From Paractinoplanes tereljensis (lineage in GTDB: Bacteria > Actinomycetota > Actinomycetes > Mycobacteriales > Micromonosporaceae), in assembly GCF_016862435.1 (NCBI RefSeq), contig NZ_BOMY01000061.1, forward strand, positions 1 to 64,000: a DNA stretch of 64,000 nt. Reading direction: 5' to 3'. Positions 22,649 through 30,384 of the stretch are shown piece by piece. Below the pieces are notes generated by a model. It was not told the origin of the DNA. It saw only the letters and a list, made by a program, of their open reading frames with translations, and did no database searches. A program made the translations under genes and the position numbers. Numbering within the stretch: position 1 is the first letter of the stretch; each line of letters opens with the position of its first letter.

Positions 22649-23910
22649 GGCCGCACCTCTACCCCGGCGAGCAGCGTGTCGACGAAGGTCGACGAGTTGG
22701 TCGCCGGCGGTGCGATCTGGACGTAGATCAGCCCGGTGCCGGCCGCCTCGACCAGCATGCCTCGCCGGTCCGGGCAGAGGTAGGCGGCGATCACCCAGTC
22801 GATGCCGGCCTGCCGGCTGCGCCGCACCGGTTCCGGCGCGCAGCCGGCGTGCGGAATGCCGGCGACGAATCTCTCCGGTGAGCCGCCGTCGGGCACCAAC
22901 CCGAGGAAAGCCCCCCGCACCGCATCGTCGGTGCGCCAACGGGCCGGGTCGGGGGAGATCACCAGCGCCGGCCCGGACCAGCGGCCGGGCTGGGCCCGCC
23001 AGCCGTCCGGGAGCCGTACCGAGATCCGGCCGGTCCGGTCCGTCGCCACCCCGGCCGGCCGGGAGGTGTCGGCGGCCAGCACCGACACCGCGGCGGCCGA
23101 CGCGAACGCCATCGTCACCCGGGCGGTGCGGGCCATCGGTTTGGTGGTGGTGGCCCGGTCGAGGGCGGTCGCCATCGCCCGGGCATCCGGATAGCGGCCG
23201 GCCGGGCGCTGTGTCGTGGCGGTCCGGAGCACGTCGGCGACCTTGCGCGGTGCGCCGGGGCGGAGCCGTACCGGCCCGTCCGGCCGGCGGCGCACCGGTG
23301 CACCGAGCAGCCGGATCCCGAGCTGACCCAGGCCGTACACGTCGGTGCGCCGGTCGACGACGGCCAGTGGGTCGTCCTGCTCGGGTGCCATGTAGCCGGG
23401 CGTGCCGGCGCGGGCGGTCATCCCGGAGGCGGTGGCGAGCGCCTTGGCCAGCCCGAGATCCGCGACCATGACCTGGCCGGCCCGGAAGAGAATGTTTCCC
23501 GGCGTCAGATCACGATGGACGATGCCGTGGTCGTGCAGCACCGCGACGCCGTCACAGATCGCCCGCAACAGCGGTGCGGCCTGCCGAACCGGGATCGGTC
23601 CCCGCGCCAGCCGATCGCGCAGGCTGCCGCCGTCGGCCCAGCCCATCACCGTGTAGGGCCGGCCGTCGGGCAACTCGCCGAGGGCGTGCACCGACACGAT
23701 CCGATGGTCGTCGAGCTGCCAGAGCATGCGCGCCTCGTCCCGGAATCGTTCCCGGATGCGCAGGTCATGACTCCAGTTCTCGGCCAGGACCTTGATCGCC
23801 ACATGGGCGCCGAGCGCCGCGTCGTATCCCAGCCAAACGGTCGCGAAGGAACCGATGCCGAGCAACCGTTCGATGCGGTACGACCCGATCCGGACCGGAG
23901 AGGTCACCAC
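22645..23910 (-). CDS. Serine/threonine protein kinase (PknB-like) with extracytoplasmic-type C-terminal domain
   Basis: A 421-residue Hanks-type kinase. The glycine loop is LGIGSFATVWLGYD; the lysine is in HVAIKVL. The catalytic loop is HRDLTPGNILF, the metal loop is DLG (usual DFG) and the APE motif is in GYMAPEQDD. The kinase ends near residue 255. A short hydrophobic stretch (VTMAFASAAAVSVLAA, about 270-285) may be a membrane helix. The following ~135 residues (DGWRAQPGRWSGPALVISPD; VIAAYLCPDRRGMLVEAAGT) would then be outside the cell. The sensor-like tail is not one I recognise. It converges with the lipoprotein gene. Confidence 0.9.
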   Translation of the reverse strand: MVTSPVRIGSYRIERLLGIGSFATVWLGYDAALGAHVAIKVLAENWSHDLRIRERFRDEARMLWQLDDHRIVSVHALGELPDGRPYTVMGWADGGSLRDRLARGPIPVRQAAPLLRAICDGVAVLHDHGIVHRDLTPGNILFRAGQVMVADLGLAKALATASGMTARAGTPGYMAPEQDDPLAVVDRRTDVYGLGQLGIRLLGAPVRRRPDGPVRLRPGAPRKVADVLRTATTQRPAGRYPDARAMATALDRATTTKPMARTARVTMAFASAAAVSVLAADTSRPAGVATDRTGRISVRLPDGWRAQPGRWSGPALVISPDPARWRTDDAVRGAFLGLVPDGGSPERFVAGIPHAGCAPEPVRRSRQAGIDWVIAAYLCPDRRGMLVEAAGTGLIYVQIAPPATNSSTFVDTLLAGVEVRP

Positions 23911-23977
23911 GGACCGAGCATAGAGCGCGGGTGGAGTGCCGGCCGGTCGGGCGACCGGCCGTCACCAAGCCGCTGGA

Positions 23978-24181
23978 TCAGACCGGGCGGATGTTCTCCG
24001 CCTGGGGGCCCTTGGCGCCCTGGGCCACGTCGAACTCGACCTTCTGGTTTTCCTCGAGGGTGCGGAAGCCCGAGGTCGCGATGGCCGAGAAGTGCGCGAA
24101 CACGTCGGCGCCACCGCCGTCCGGCGTGATGAATCCGAAGCCTTTGTCACCGTTGAACCACTTGACGGTACCGGAAGCCAC
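23978..24181 (-). CDS. cspA: Cold-shock protein
   Basis: A 67-residue single OB-fold cold-shock domain: TVKWFNGDKGFGFITPDGGG (with RNP1), then DVFAHFSAI (RNP2). It binds single-stranded RNA and DNA and acts as an RNA chaperone. The start codon is GTG at 24181, with AAGGAG 8 bases upstream. A strong hairpin (24207-24239) separates it from the opp operon on the same strand, so it probably has its own promoter and a short leader. Confidence 0.97.
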   Translation of the reverse strand: MASGTVKWFNGDKGFGFITPDGGGADVFAHFSAIATSGFRTLEENQKVEFDVAQGAKGPQAENIRPV

Positions 24182-24206
24182 TATTTCTCCTTTTTAGAAT
24201 GTGAAA

Positions 24207-24239
24207 ACGCCTGACAGGTCAAGATGACCCATCAGGCGT
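24207..24239 (-). terminator. Hairpin between opp operon and cspA
   Basis: ACGCCTGA/TCAGGCGT (8 pairs), a 2-by-2 internal loop, then GGTCA/TGACC (5 pairs) around a 3-base loop. On the minus strand it follows the oppF stop by 25 bases, so it is best read as the terminator of the opp operon. The trailing T-run (GTTTTC) is short, so it may instead be a stable leader element of the cspA mRNA. Confidence 0.6.
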
Positions 24240-24264
24240 CTAAACGTCCTAAGGCTAGCACGTA

Positions 24265-25284
24265 CTAAATGAGCGTCAGCGCCTCGGCATAGTGGCAGGC
24301 GGTCTGATGTCCCTGGCCCCGCTCGGCGAGCGCGGGAATTTCGTCAGTGCATTTCTTGCGTTCATCGTCAGTTAGCTGACCAGCGAACTTGGGGCACCGG
24401 GTGCGGAAACGGCAACCACTCGGCGGTGACACCGGACTCGGTACGTCACCCGCGAGAATTACTCGTTTTCGAGTCCTTTCCTTTTTCGGATCGGGCACCG
24501 GAATAGCCGAGATCAACGCTTGGGTGTACGGGTGGGCGGCGTTCCGGAACAGATCTTCCACCGCGGCTATCTCCACGATCCGGCCCAGGTACATCACCGC
24601 CACCCGGTCGGCGATGTGCCGCACCACCGACAGGTCGTGCGAGATGAACAGATAGGACAGTCCGAGCTCGTCCTGCAGGTCCTCGAGCAGGTTGATCACG
24701 CCGGCCTGGATGGAGACGTCCAGGGCCGACACCGGCTCGTCCAGGACCAGCAGCTTCGGTTGCAGGGCCAGGGCCCGGGCCACGCCGATGCGCTGGCGCT
24801 GACCGCCGGAGAACTCGTGCGCGTAGCGGTTGCCGTGCTCGGGACTCAGGCCGACCATCTTCAGCAGATCGCGGACCTTGTCCCGCTTGTAGACACCGTG
24901 GATGCGCAGCGGCTCCGCGATGATCTCGTTGACCGTCATCCGGGGGTCCAGCGACGCGTACGGGTCCTGGAAGACGATCTGCATCTCGCGGCGCAGCGGG
25001 CGCATCTGACTGCGGGACAGCGGCACGATGTCCCGGTCCTGGAAGCGGATCTCGCCGGCGGTGGCCGGCACCAGGTTGAGCAGCAGGCGCCCGGTGGTGG
25101 TCTTCCCGCAGCCGGACTCGCCGACCAGGCCGAGCGTCTCGTGCGAGTAGATGTCGAAGTTGACGTCGCAGACCGCGTGCACGTCGCCGACCTGACGGCG
25201 CAGGACGCCGCGGGACCGGACCGGGAAATGCTTGACCAGCCCGCGTACGGAGACGATCGGGGTCTTAGTCGGGGCCAGGGTCAC
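24265..25284 (-). CDS. oppF: Oligopeptide/dipeptide ABC transporter ATPase (OppF/DppF)
   Basis: A 339-residue ABC ATPase. Walker A is GLVGESGCGKTTTGRLL, the Q-loop is MQIVFQDPYASLDPRMTV, the signature is EFSGGQRQRIGVARAL, Walker B is LLVLDEPVSALD and the H-loop is LFISHDLSV. The C-terminal oligopeptide-specific extension (CRFRTRCPKF...C...C) with spaced Cys is present. It pairs with OppD to power peptide import through OppBC. The start is GTG at 25284, overlapping the oppD stop (GTGA). It is the last gene of a five-gene operon reading leftwards from 29965. Confidence 0.95.
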   Translation of the reverse strand: MTLAPTKTPIVSVRGLVKHFPVRSRGVLRRQVGDVHAVCDVNFDIYSHETLGLVGESGCGKTTTGRLLLNLVPATAGEIRFQDRDIVPLSRSQMRPLRREMQIVFQDPYASLDPRMTVNEIIAEPLRIHGVYKRDKVRDLLKMVGLSPEHGNRYAHEFSGGQRQRIGVARALALQPKLLVLDEPVSALDVSIQAGVINLLEDLQDELGLSYLFISHDLSVVRHIADRVAVMYLGRIVEIAAVEDLFRNAAHPYTQALISAIPVPDPKKERTRKRVILAGDVPSPVSPPSGCRFRTRCPKFAGQLTDDERKKCTDEIPALAERGQGHQTACHYAEALTLI

Positions 25285-26294
25285 GAGAACACCTCTTCGG
25301 CGGTGGCCGAGGCGAGCTCGGTGTGGAAGTGGCAGGCGGCCTGATGGCGCGGGTTGGTCGTGCCGGTCAGCGCCGGTTCGGACGCCTCGCAGAGATCCCG
25401 CACCTTCGGGCAGCGCGGCCCGAACGGGCAGCCGGGCGGCAGGTTGAGCAGCGACGGCGGGGTCCCGGTGATCGGGATCAGCCGGGGCCGGCCGGACTCG
25501 TCGATGCGGGGCAGGCTGCCCAGCAGGCCCAACGTGTACGGCATCCGGGGCTGGTAGAAGATCTCGTCCACCGTGCCGGTCTCGACCAGCTTGCCGGCGT
25601 ACATCACGTTGACCCGGTCGGCGTGCCCGGCGATGACCCCCAGGTCGTGGGTGATCAGGACGAGCGCCGCGCCGGTCTCCTTGCGCGCCGCCTCCAGGGC
25701 TTCCAGCACCTGGGCCTGCACCGTCACGTCGAGCGCGGTGGTCGGCTCGTCGGCGATGATCAGGTCGGGGTCGTTGGCCATCGCGATCGCGATCACGACC
25801 CGCTGCCGCATGCCGCCGGACATCTCGTGCGGATAGCTGTTGACCCGCAGTTGCGGGTTCGGGATGCCGACGACCTCGAGCAGCTCGGCCGCCCGCTGCA
25901 TCGCCCGCACCTTGCCGACGCTGTGGTGTGCCTGGATCGCCTCGGCGATCTGAACACCCACGGTGTAGACCGGGTTGAGCGAGGTCAGCGGGTCCTGGAA
26001 GATCATCGCGACCTTGTTGCCGCGGATCTTCGACATCGCGTCGTCGGTGCGGCCCAGCAGTTCCTCGCCGAGCAGCCGGATCGAGCCGGTGATCCGCGCG
26101 TTGCGGGGCAGCAGGCCCATCACCGCGAGCGAGGTCACCGACTTGCCGGAACCGGACTCGCCGACGATGCCGACGGCGTCGCCCCGGCGGACCTGGTAGG
26201 AGACACCGCGGACGGCCTGGACGATGCCATCTTCGGTGGGGAAGCCGACGGTGAGGTCGTCGACCTCGAGGAGAACCTCGGAAGGCGCTGTCAT
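25281..26294 (-). CDS. oppD: Oligopeptide/dipeptide ABC transporter ATPase (OppD/DppD)
   Basis: A 337-residue ABC ATPase, partner of OppF. Walker A is GIVGESGSGKSVTSLAV, the signature is EMSGGMRQRVVIAIAM, Walker B is LIIADEPTTALDV, and LITHDLGVIA is the H-loop. The C-terminal Cys-bearing extension (GCPFGPRCPKVRDLC) is as in OppD. I took the ATG at 26294, which overlaps the oppC stop by 4 bases (ATGA); the frame is open further upstream but without similarity. It energises peptide uptake with OppF. Confidence 0.95.
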   Translation of the reverse strand: MTAPSEVLLEVDDLTVGFPTEDGIVQAVRGVSYQVRRGDAVGIVGESGSGKSVTSLAVMGLLPRNARITGSIRLLGEELLGRTDDAMSKIRGNKVAMIFQDPLTSLNPVYTVGVQIAEAIQAHHSVGKVRAMQRAAELLEVVGIPNPQLRVNSYPHEMSGGMRQRVVIAIAMANDPDLIIADEPTTALDVTVQAQVLEALEAARKETGAALVLITHDLGVIAGHADRVNVMYAGKLVETGTVDEIFYQPRMPYTLGLLGSLPRIDESGRPRLIPITGTPPSLLNLPPGCPFGPRCPKVRDLCEASEPALTGTTNPRHQAACHFHTELASATAEEVFS

Positions 26295-27196
26295 TGCCGT
26301 ACCCTCGTCTGCTTGGGGTCGAACGCGTCCCGCAGGCCGTCGCCGACGAAGTTGATGGTCAGCGCGATGAGGATGATGAACAGGCCGGGGAAGTAGAACA
26401 GCCACGGCCGGGTGTTCACCGCGTCCCGGTTGATCGACACGAGCAGCCCGAGCGAGGTGTCCGGGGACTGCACGCCGACGCCGAGGAACGACAGGGCCGC
26501 CTCACCGAGGATGCCGGTGGCGATGGTCAGGGTGGCGGTCACCGTGATCGCGCCGAGGGCGTTGGGCAGCAGGTGCCGCAGGATGATCCGGGTGCTGCCG
26601 CCGCCGAGGGCCCGGGCCGCCTCGATGAATTCCTGCTCGCGCAGGGAAAGAACCACCCCACGAACCACCCGGGAAACGTACGGCCAGGTCAGCGCGCCGA
26701 GGATGATCGCGATCGACCACCACTGGCTGCCGCCGACGCCCTGAGCCGCCACCGCGGCGGCGACCGCGATGGTCGGCAGGGTGAGGATGACGTCGACGAT
26801 GCGCATCATCAGGAAGTCCCACCGGCCGCGGTAGAGGCCGGCGATCGCGCCCCACAGCGAGCCGAGCACGGTGCCGATCAGCGCGATCGAGAGCGCGATC
26901 TTCAGCGACTGCTGGGTTCCGCGCATCACCTGCGCCATCGTGTCGTGGCCGATCAGGTCGGTGCCGAACGGATGGCCCAGCGACGGCGGCTGGGACAAAT
27001 CGTCGGTGATGTCGGTGAAGCTGTACTTCCAGATCAGCGGCCCGACGTAGGCGAACAGCACCACCAGCAGCAGGAGCACCAGGCTGGTCACCGCGGCCCG
27101 GTGCCGGCTGAACCGGCGCAGCACCATCTCGGACTGGGTGCGTTCGCGGACCACTGCTGCTGCTGGTACCGGTACTACCGGCGGGGCGCTAGTCAT
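26291..27196 (-). CDS. oppC: Oligopeptide ABC transporter permease (OppC/DppC)
   Basis: A 301-residue permease with an N-terminal membrane helix (AAVTSLVLLLLVVLFAYVGP), the OppC N-terminal motif GHPFGTDLIGHDTMAQVMRG, five further helices and the EAA cytoplasmic loop (EAARALGGGSTRIILRHLLP) that contacts the ATPases. It forms the channel with OppB. The ATG at 27196 overlaps the end of oppB by 8 bases and leads straight into a Pro/Val-rich cytoplasmic head. Confidence 0.95.
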   Translation of the reverse strand: MTSAPPVVPVPAAAVVRERTQSEMVLRRFSRHRAAVTSLVLLLLVVLFAYVGPLIWKYSFTDITDDLSQPPSLGHPFGTDLIGHDTMAQVMRGTQQSLKIALSIALIGTVLGSLWGAIAGLYRGRWDFLMMRIVDVILTLPTIAVAAAVAAQGVGGSQWWSIAIILGALTWPYVSRVVRGVVLSLREQEFIEAARALGGGSTRIILRHLLPNALGAITVTATLTIATGILGEAALSFLGVGVQSPDTSLGLLVSINRDAVNTRPWLFYFPGLFIILIALTINFVGDGLRDAFDPKQTRVRQ

Positions 27197-28172
27197 GACG
27201 GATCCTCGGGTCCAGCACCGCGTACAGCACATCGGCGATGACGTTGAAGGCGATGACGACGAGCCCGGCGAGAAGCAGCCAGCCGGCCACCGCGTTGGTG
27301 TCGGCCCGGCTGACGCCGGTGAGCAGCATCCGGCCGAGGCCGTTCCAGTTGAAGACGGTCTCGGTGATCACGGCGCCGCCGAGGATCGCCGCGATGTCCA
27401 GCGCGGTCACCGTGACCAGCGGGATGAGCGCGGTGCGCAGCACGTGCTTGACCAGCACCTTGCGCCAGGTGAGTCCCTTGGCCCGGGCCAGCCGCACGTA
27501 GTCGGAGTTGAGCACCTCGAGCATGGCGGCCCGCTGGTAGCGGCTCCACGCCGCGTACGAGATCAGGGCCAGCGAGATCGTGGGCAACACCAGGTGCCCG
27601 ACGATGTCGCCGAACTTCCCGGCGGCCGACAGGCTGTCGTAGTTCTGGGAGGTCTCGCCGATCGTGTAGAAGACCGTGGTGCCGGTGGCCTTGTTGTAGC
27701 GGACCGCGAAGTCCTTGAGCACGATGGCGATCCAGAACGACGGCATGGCCAGGAAGACGAAGCCGAGGAACGTCGTGGTGTAGTCGAACTTCGAGTACTG
27801 CCGGACCGCGCTGAGCACGCCGGTGAGCACGGCCAGGATCAGGGCCAGCAGCATCGCGACCACCACGAGCCGCAGCGTGACGACCGACGAGCGGGCCAGG
27901 TTGTCGCCGATGTCGTAGTTACTCTGCACCGACTCACCGAAGTTGCCGTGCAGCACGCCCCAGAGCCAGTGGCCGTACCGGGCGAAGATGTTGTCATCCA
28001 GACCCAGACGCTGGGTTTCCAGGTCGATGGTCCGTTGTGGGGCCGGAGGGTTGCGCAGCTTCATCGGTTCGAGCGGGTCACCCGACAGGGCGACCAGCGC
28101 GTACGCGAGGAAAGACGCGACAACGAGGACGGGAATGGCGGCGATCAAGCGCCGCACGACGTACGCGAACAT
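27189..28172 (-). CDS. oppB: Oligopeptide ABC transporter permease (OppB/DppB)
   Basis: A 327-residue permease, beginning FAYVVRRLIAAIPVLVVASF as is usual for OppB, with the long periplasmic loop after helix 1 and the EAA loop (ARAKGLTWRKVLVKHVLRTA). It makes the membrane channel with OppC. I chose the ATG at 28172, preceded by GGAG 6-7 bases upstream; another in-frame ATG four codons earlier is possible. A stable hairpin (28195-28228) sits just upstream, between this gene and oppA. Confidence 0.94.
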   Translation of the reverse strand: MFAYVVRRLIAAIPVLVVASFLAYALVALSGDPLEPMKLRNPPAPQRTIDLETQRLGLDDNIFARYGHWLWGVLHGNFGESVQSNYDIGDNLARSSVVTLRLVVVAMLLALILAVLTGVLSAVRQYSKFDYTTTFLGFVFLAMPSFWIAIVLKDFAVRYNKATGTTVFYTIGETSQNYDSLSAAGKFGDIVGHLVLPTISLALISYAAWSRYQRAAMLEVLNSDYVRLARAKGLTWRKVLVKHVLRTALIPLVTVTALDIAAILGGAVITETVFNWNGLGRMLLTGVSRADTNAVAGWLLLAGLVVIAFNVIADVLYAVLDPRIRHD

Positions 28173-28194
28173 GGGTTTCTCCATCAAAGAGCAG

Positions 28195-28228
28195 GCCGCC
28201 GGGTGCGGGGGATCCCACACCCGGCGGC
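28195..28228 (-). promoter_or_regulatory. Intercistronic hairpin between oppA and oppB
   Basis: A perfect 11-pair stem GCCGCCGGGTG/CACCCGGCGGC with a 12-base loop, without a T-run. Such hairpins after a binding-protein gene commonly protect its mRNA or partly stop transcription, giving more OppA than permease. This is an inference from position. Confidence 0.6.
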
Positions 28229-28237
28229 GCTACGGGG

Positions 28238-29965
28238 CTACTTGGCGGTTGCCTTGAGGCCCCACTCTTCGGTGTTGAACGTCGGCCCGGTCGAGGTGGA
28301 GTTCGGCCGGATGTTCACGTAGTCGGACTTGGAGACCATGAAGTTGGCCCGCTGGAACAGCGGCAGGACGTAGTAGTCCTTGGCCATCAGCGCGTCGGCC
28401 TGGTTGAGCAGGTCGGCGCCCTTCGCCTCGTCCAGGCCCGCCTGCACACCCGACTTCAGCACCGCGTCGGCCTCCGGGTTGACCCAGTGGCCGTAGTTGC
28501 TGTCGCTGTCCTTGCCCCAGAGCTGCTCGGCGCCCTGGAAGAAGAACGGGGTGTTCACCCAGGCGAAGACGATCATGTCGAAGTCACCCGAGTCGAGCGT
28601 CGCGCCGAGCGTGTTGGTGGTCTGGATGGTCATGTTGATGCCGAGTTCCTTGAGCTTCGCCTGCACCAGTTCCGCCGTGGCGGCCCGGTTGACGTTGCCC
28701 TCGGTGTGCCGGAACCGCAGGGTGACCGCCTCGCCCTTGGGCGTCTTGAGGGCGGTGCCGACCCCGGTGTAGCCCGCGTCGGTCAGCGCCTTCTTCGCAC
28801 CCTCGATGTCCGCCTTGCCGACGCCGGTGTCGCTGACGACGTCCTTGTAGTACGGGCTCTCGGGCGTGAAGTTGTGGTTCAGCAGCGGCTTGGCGTCTTT
28901 CCAGAAGGTGCCGACCGTACGGCTGATGATGCCCTGCACGTCGATCGCCTTGAAGATCGCCTCACGCAGCGCCTTGTCCTTCAGGAACTTGTTCTCCAGG
29001 TTGAGGTCGATGTGCTCCCACGAAAGCCCACCGGCGACTCGGTAGTTCACGCCCTGCTGGTTCTGGATCTGGGTGACCATGTCGAGGTTGGGCTGCGGGT
29101 CACCGGCGTTGATCTCGCCGTTCTGCAGCGCCGGAACGAACGACGACTGGTCGGTCACGATCTTGAAGATCAGCTTGTCCAGCGACGGCTTCTTGCCCCA
29201 CCACTTCGGGTTCGGCACCTCCACCAGCTGCTGGCCCTGCGCGTAGCTCTCGATCTGGAACGGACCGCCGGACCAGGTCGGCTGGGTCTTGCCGAAGGCG
29301 GTCCAGGACTTGGCCAGACCGGCCGGGGTGCCGTCGTCGCCGGCCGCCTTCGCGATGTGCGCCGGGTAGATCTCGCCGAACAGCGACTTCCAGTCCGGGT
29401 AGACCTTGCCGGGCTGGAACGTCGCGGTGACGGTCTTGCCGCCGTCCGAGCCGACCACGCTGGCCAGGATGTCGTAGCCGGAGTTGCTGGACGAGGCGCA
29501 GTCCGGGCAGTCCTTGGTGTTGCGGGCCCGGAAGGCGTAGGCGAAGTCGTCGGCGCTGATCGGGGTGCCGTCGCTCCACACCGCCTCGGGCTTGATCTTG
29601 TAAACCACGGTCTGCGGGCTGCTGCTCGTGACCTTGGGCTCCTCGGCCACCAGGTTGGTGTTGAGGCCGGGCTTGGTGTCCGGTGCGCCGTAGTAGACGC
29701 CGGGGATCAGGCCGCCGAGCATCACCGAGGTGGCGTAGTGCCCACCGTCGGCGCCCACCGTGTTCCAGGTGGCGATGTCCTGCTCTTCGTAGTAGACCAG
29801 CGAGCCGCCGGCCTTGGTCTCGCCGGTATTACAGGTCAGTGGGGTCTTCGCGCAGGAGTCGAAGCCGAGCAACTCCTCGGTCGGGGTGCCCTCACTGCCG
29901 CTGCACGCGGTTATGGCGAGCAACGAAGCGGCCGCGATCGCGATCCCCTTCGAACGGATAGTCAT
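28238..29965 (-). CDS. oppA: Oligopeptide-binding lipoprotein (OppA-like, SBP family 5)
   Basis: A 575-residue extracytoplasmic solute-binding lipoprotein; the lipobox is ITAC with Cys21. Family 5 landmarks are VVYKIKPEAVWSDGTPISAD with the DFAYAFRARNT block after it, YPAHIAKA, WSGGPFQIESYAQGQQLVEV, and the LREAIFKAIDVQGI helix. It captures peptides (or another ligand of this broad family, such as glycosylated compounds) and delivers them to OppBC. ATG at 29965 has GGAGGAAAT just before it. It is the first gene of the operon; two symmetric sites lie upstream (30097-30154). Confidence 0.95.
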   Translation of the reverse strand: MTIRSKGIAIAAASLLAITACSGSEGTPTEELLGFDSCAKTPLTCNTGETKAGGSLVYYEEQDIATWNTVGADGGHYATSVMLGGLIPGVYYGAPDTKPGLNTNLVAEEPKVTSSSPQTVVYKIKPEAVWSDGTPISADDFAYAFRARNTKDCPDCASSSNSGYDILASVVGSDGGKTVTATFQPGKVYPDWKSLFGEIYPAHIAKAAGDDGTPAGLAKSWTAFGKTQPTWSGGPFQIESYAQGQQLVEVPNPKWWGKKPSLDKLIFKIVTDQSSFVPALQNGEINAGDPQPNLDMVTQIQNQQGVNYRVAGGLSWEHIDLNLENKFLKDKALREAIFKAIDVQGIISRTVGTFWKDAKPLLNHNFTPESPYYKDVVSDTGVGKADIEGAKKALTDAGYTGVGTALKTPKGEAVTLRFRHTEGNVNRAATAELVQAKLKELGINMTIQTTNTLGATLDSGDFDMIVFAWVNTPFFFQGAEQLWGKDSDSNYGHWVNPEADAVLKSGVQAGLDEAKGADLLNQADALMAKDYYVLPLFQRANFMVSKSDYVNIRPNSTSTGPTFNTEEWGLKATAK

Positions 29966-30096
29966 ATTTCCTCCGGGCGTGCCGGGGCGCCATCGATCAG
30001 AAGGTCGCCGATGCGAGACTGCGGTGTGAGCACATCTGACTGCACACAGTGGAGAACCGCATAGACTCCAGTATCGACTTGTGACTATCCCGTTAT

Positions 30097-30154
30097 TTGA
30101 TCTAGATCAATTTTACGAGAGCGCAACGCCGCCGGGCGTTGATCGTCGATCAAC
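30097..30154. promoter_or_regulatory. Two TTGATC/GATCAA operator-like palindromes upstream of oppA
   Basis: Site 1 is TTGATCTAGATCAA (30097-30110), a perfect 14-base palindrome. Site 2 is GTTGATCG-T-CGATCAAC (30138-30154), perfect 8-base arms about one base. Both contain TTGATC...GATCAA and lie in an A+T-rich patch 130-190 bases upstream of the oppA start. They look like binding sites of one dimeric regulator. The divergent BTAD regulator gene is a possible but unproven source. Confidence 0.55.
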
Positions 30155-30274
30155 TTTTCATCTATTTCGTGGGCCTATGGTCGGTTTGCTGGTCGCGGCC
30201 GGAGACGCTGTAGGGGAGTGGAACTGGTCGCGTCGCCTCCGTGGTCCTGGGGGATCAACGACTCGGAGGTAAAA

Positions 30275-30307
30275 GCGGTGCGGTGGCCACGCCGGCCACC
30301 GCACCGC
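30275..30307 (-). terminator. Strong hairpin with T-run on the minus strand, no gene upstream
   Basis: A perfect 14-pair stem GCGGTGCGGTGGCC/GGCCACCGCACCGC with a 5-base loop. On the minus strand it is followed at once by TTTT, the form of an intrinsic terminator. No minus-strand gene ends here: to its right is the plus-strand BTAD regulator. The 29966-30384 spacer otherwise holds the palindromes above and no gene I can support. It may insulate opp from antisense transcription or end a short RNA. Confidence 0.6.
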
Positions 30308-30384
30308 ACGGCTTCGCGAGGGCTTCCCGACGGCTTCACTTCGGCAGAACTGATCGTTGAGTGGGGTTCACCTACGGTCTGCCC

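Noticed and set aside
28037..30064. 675-codon plus-strand open frame opposite oppA
   Set aside because: Exact shadow of the binding-protein gene; low-complexity Arg/Val/Gly sequence with no domain.
30081..30272. 63-codon plus-strand frame in the oppA/BTAD spacer
   Set aside because: No ribosome binding site, no recognisable sequence, and it runs through both palindromes; regulatory DNA is a better reading.
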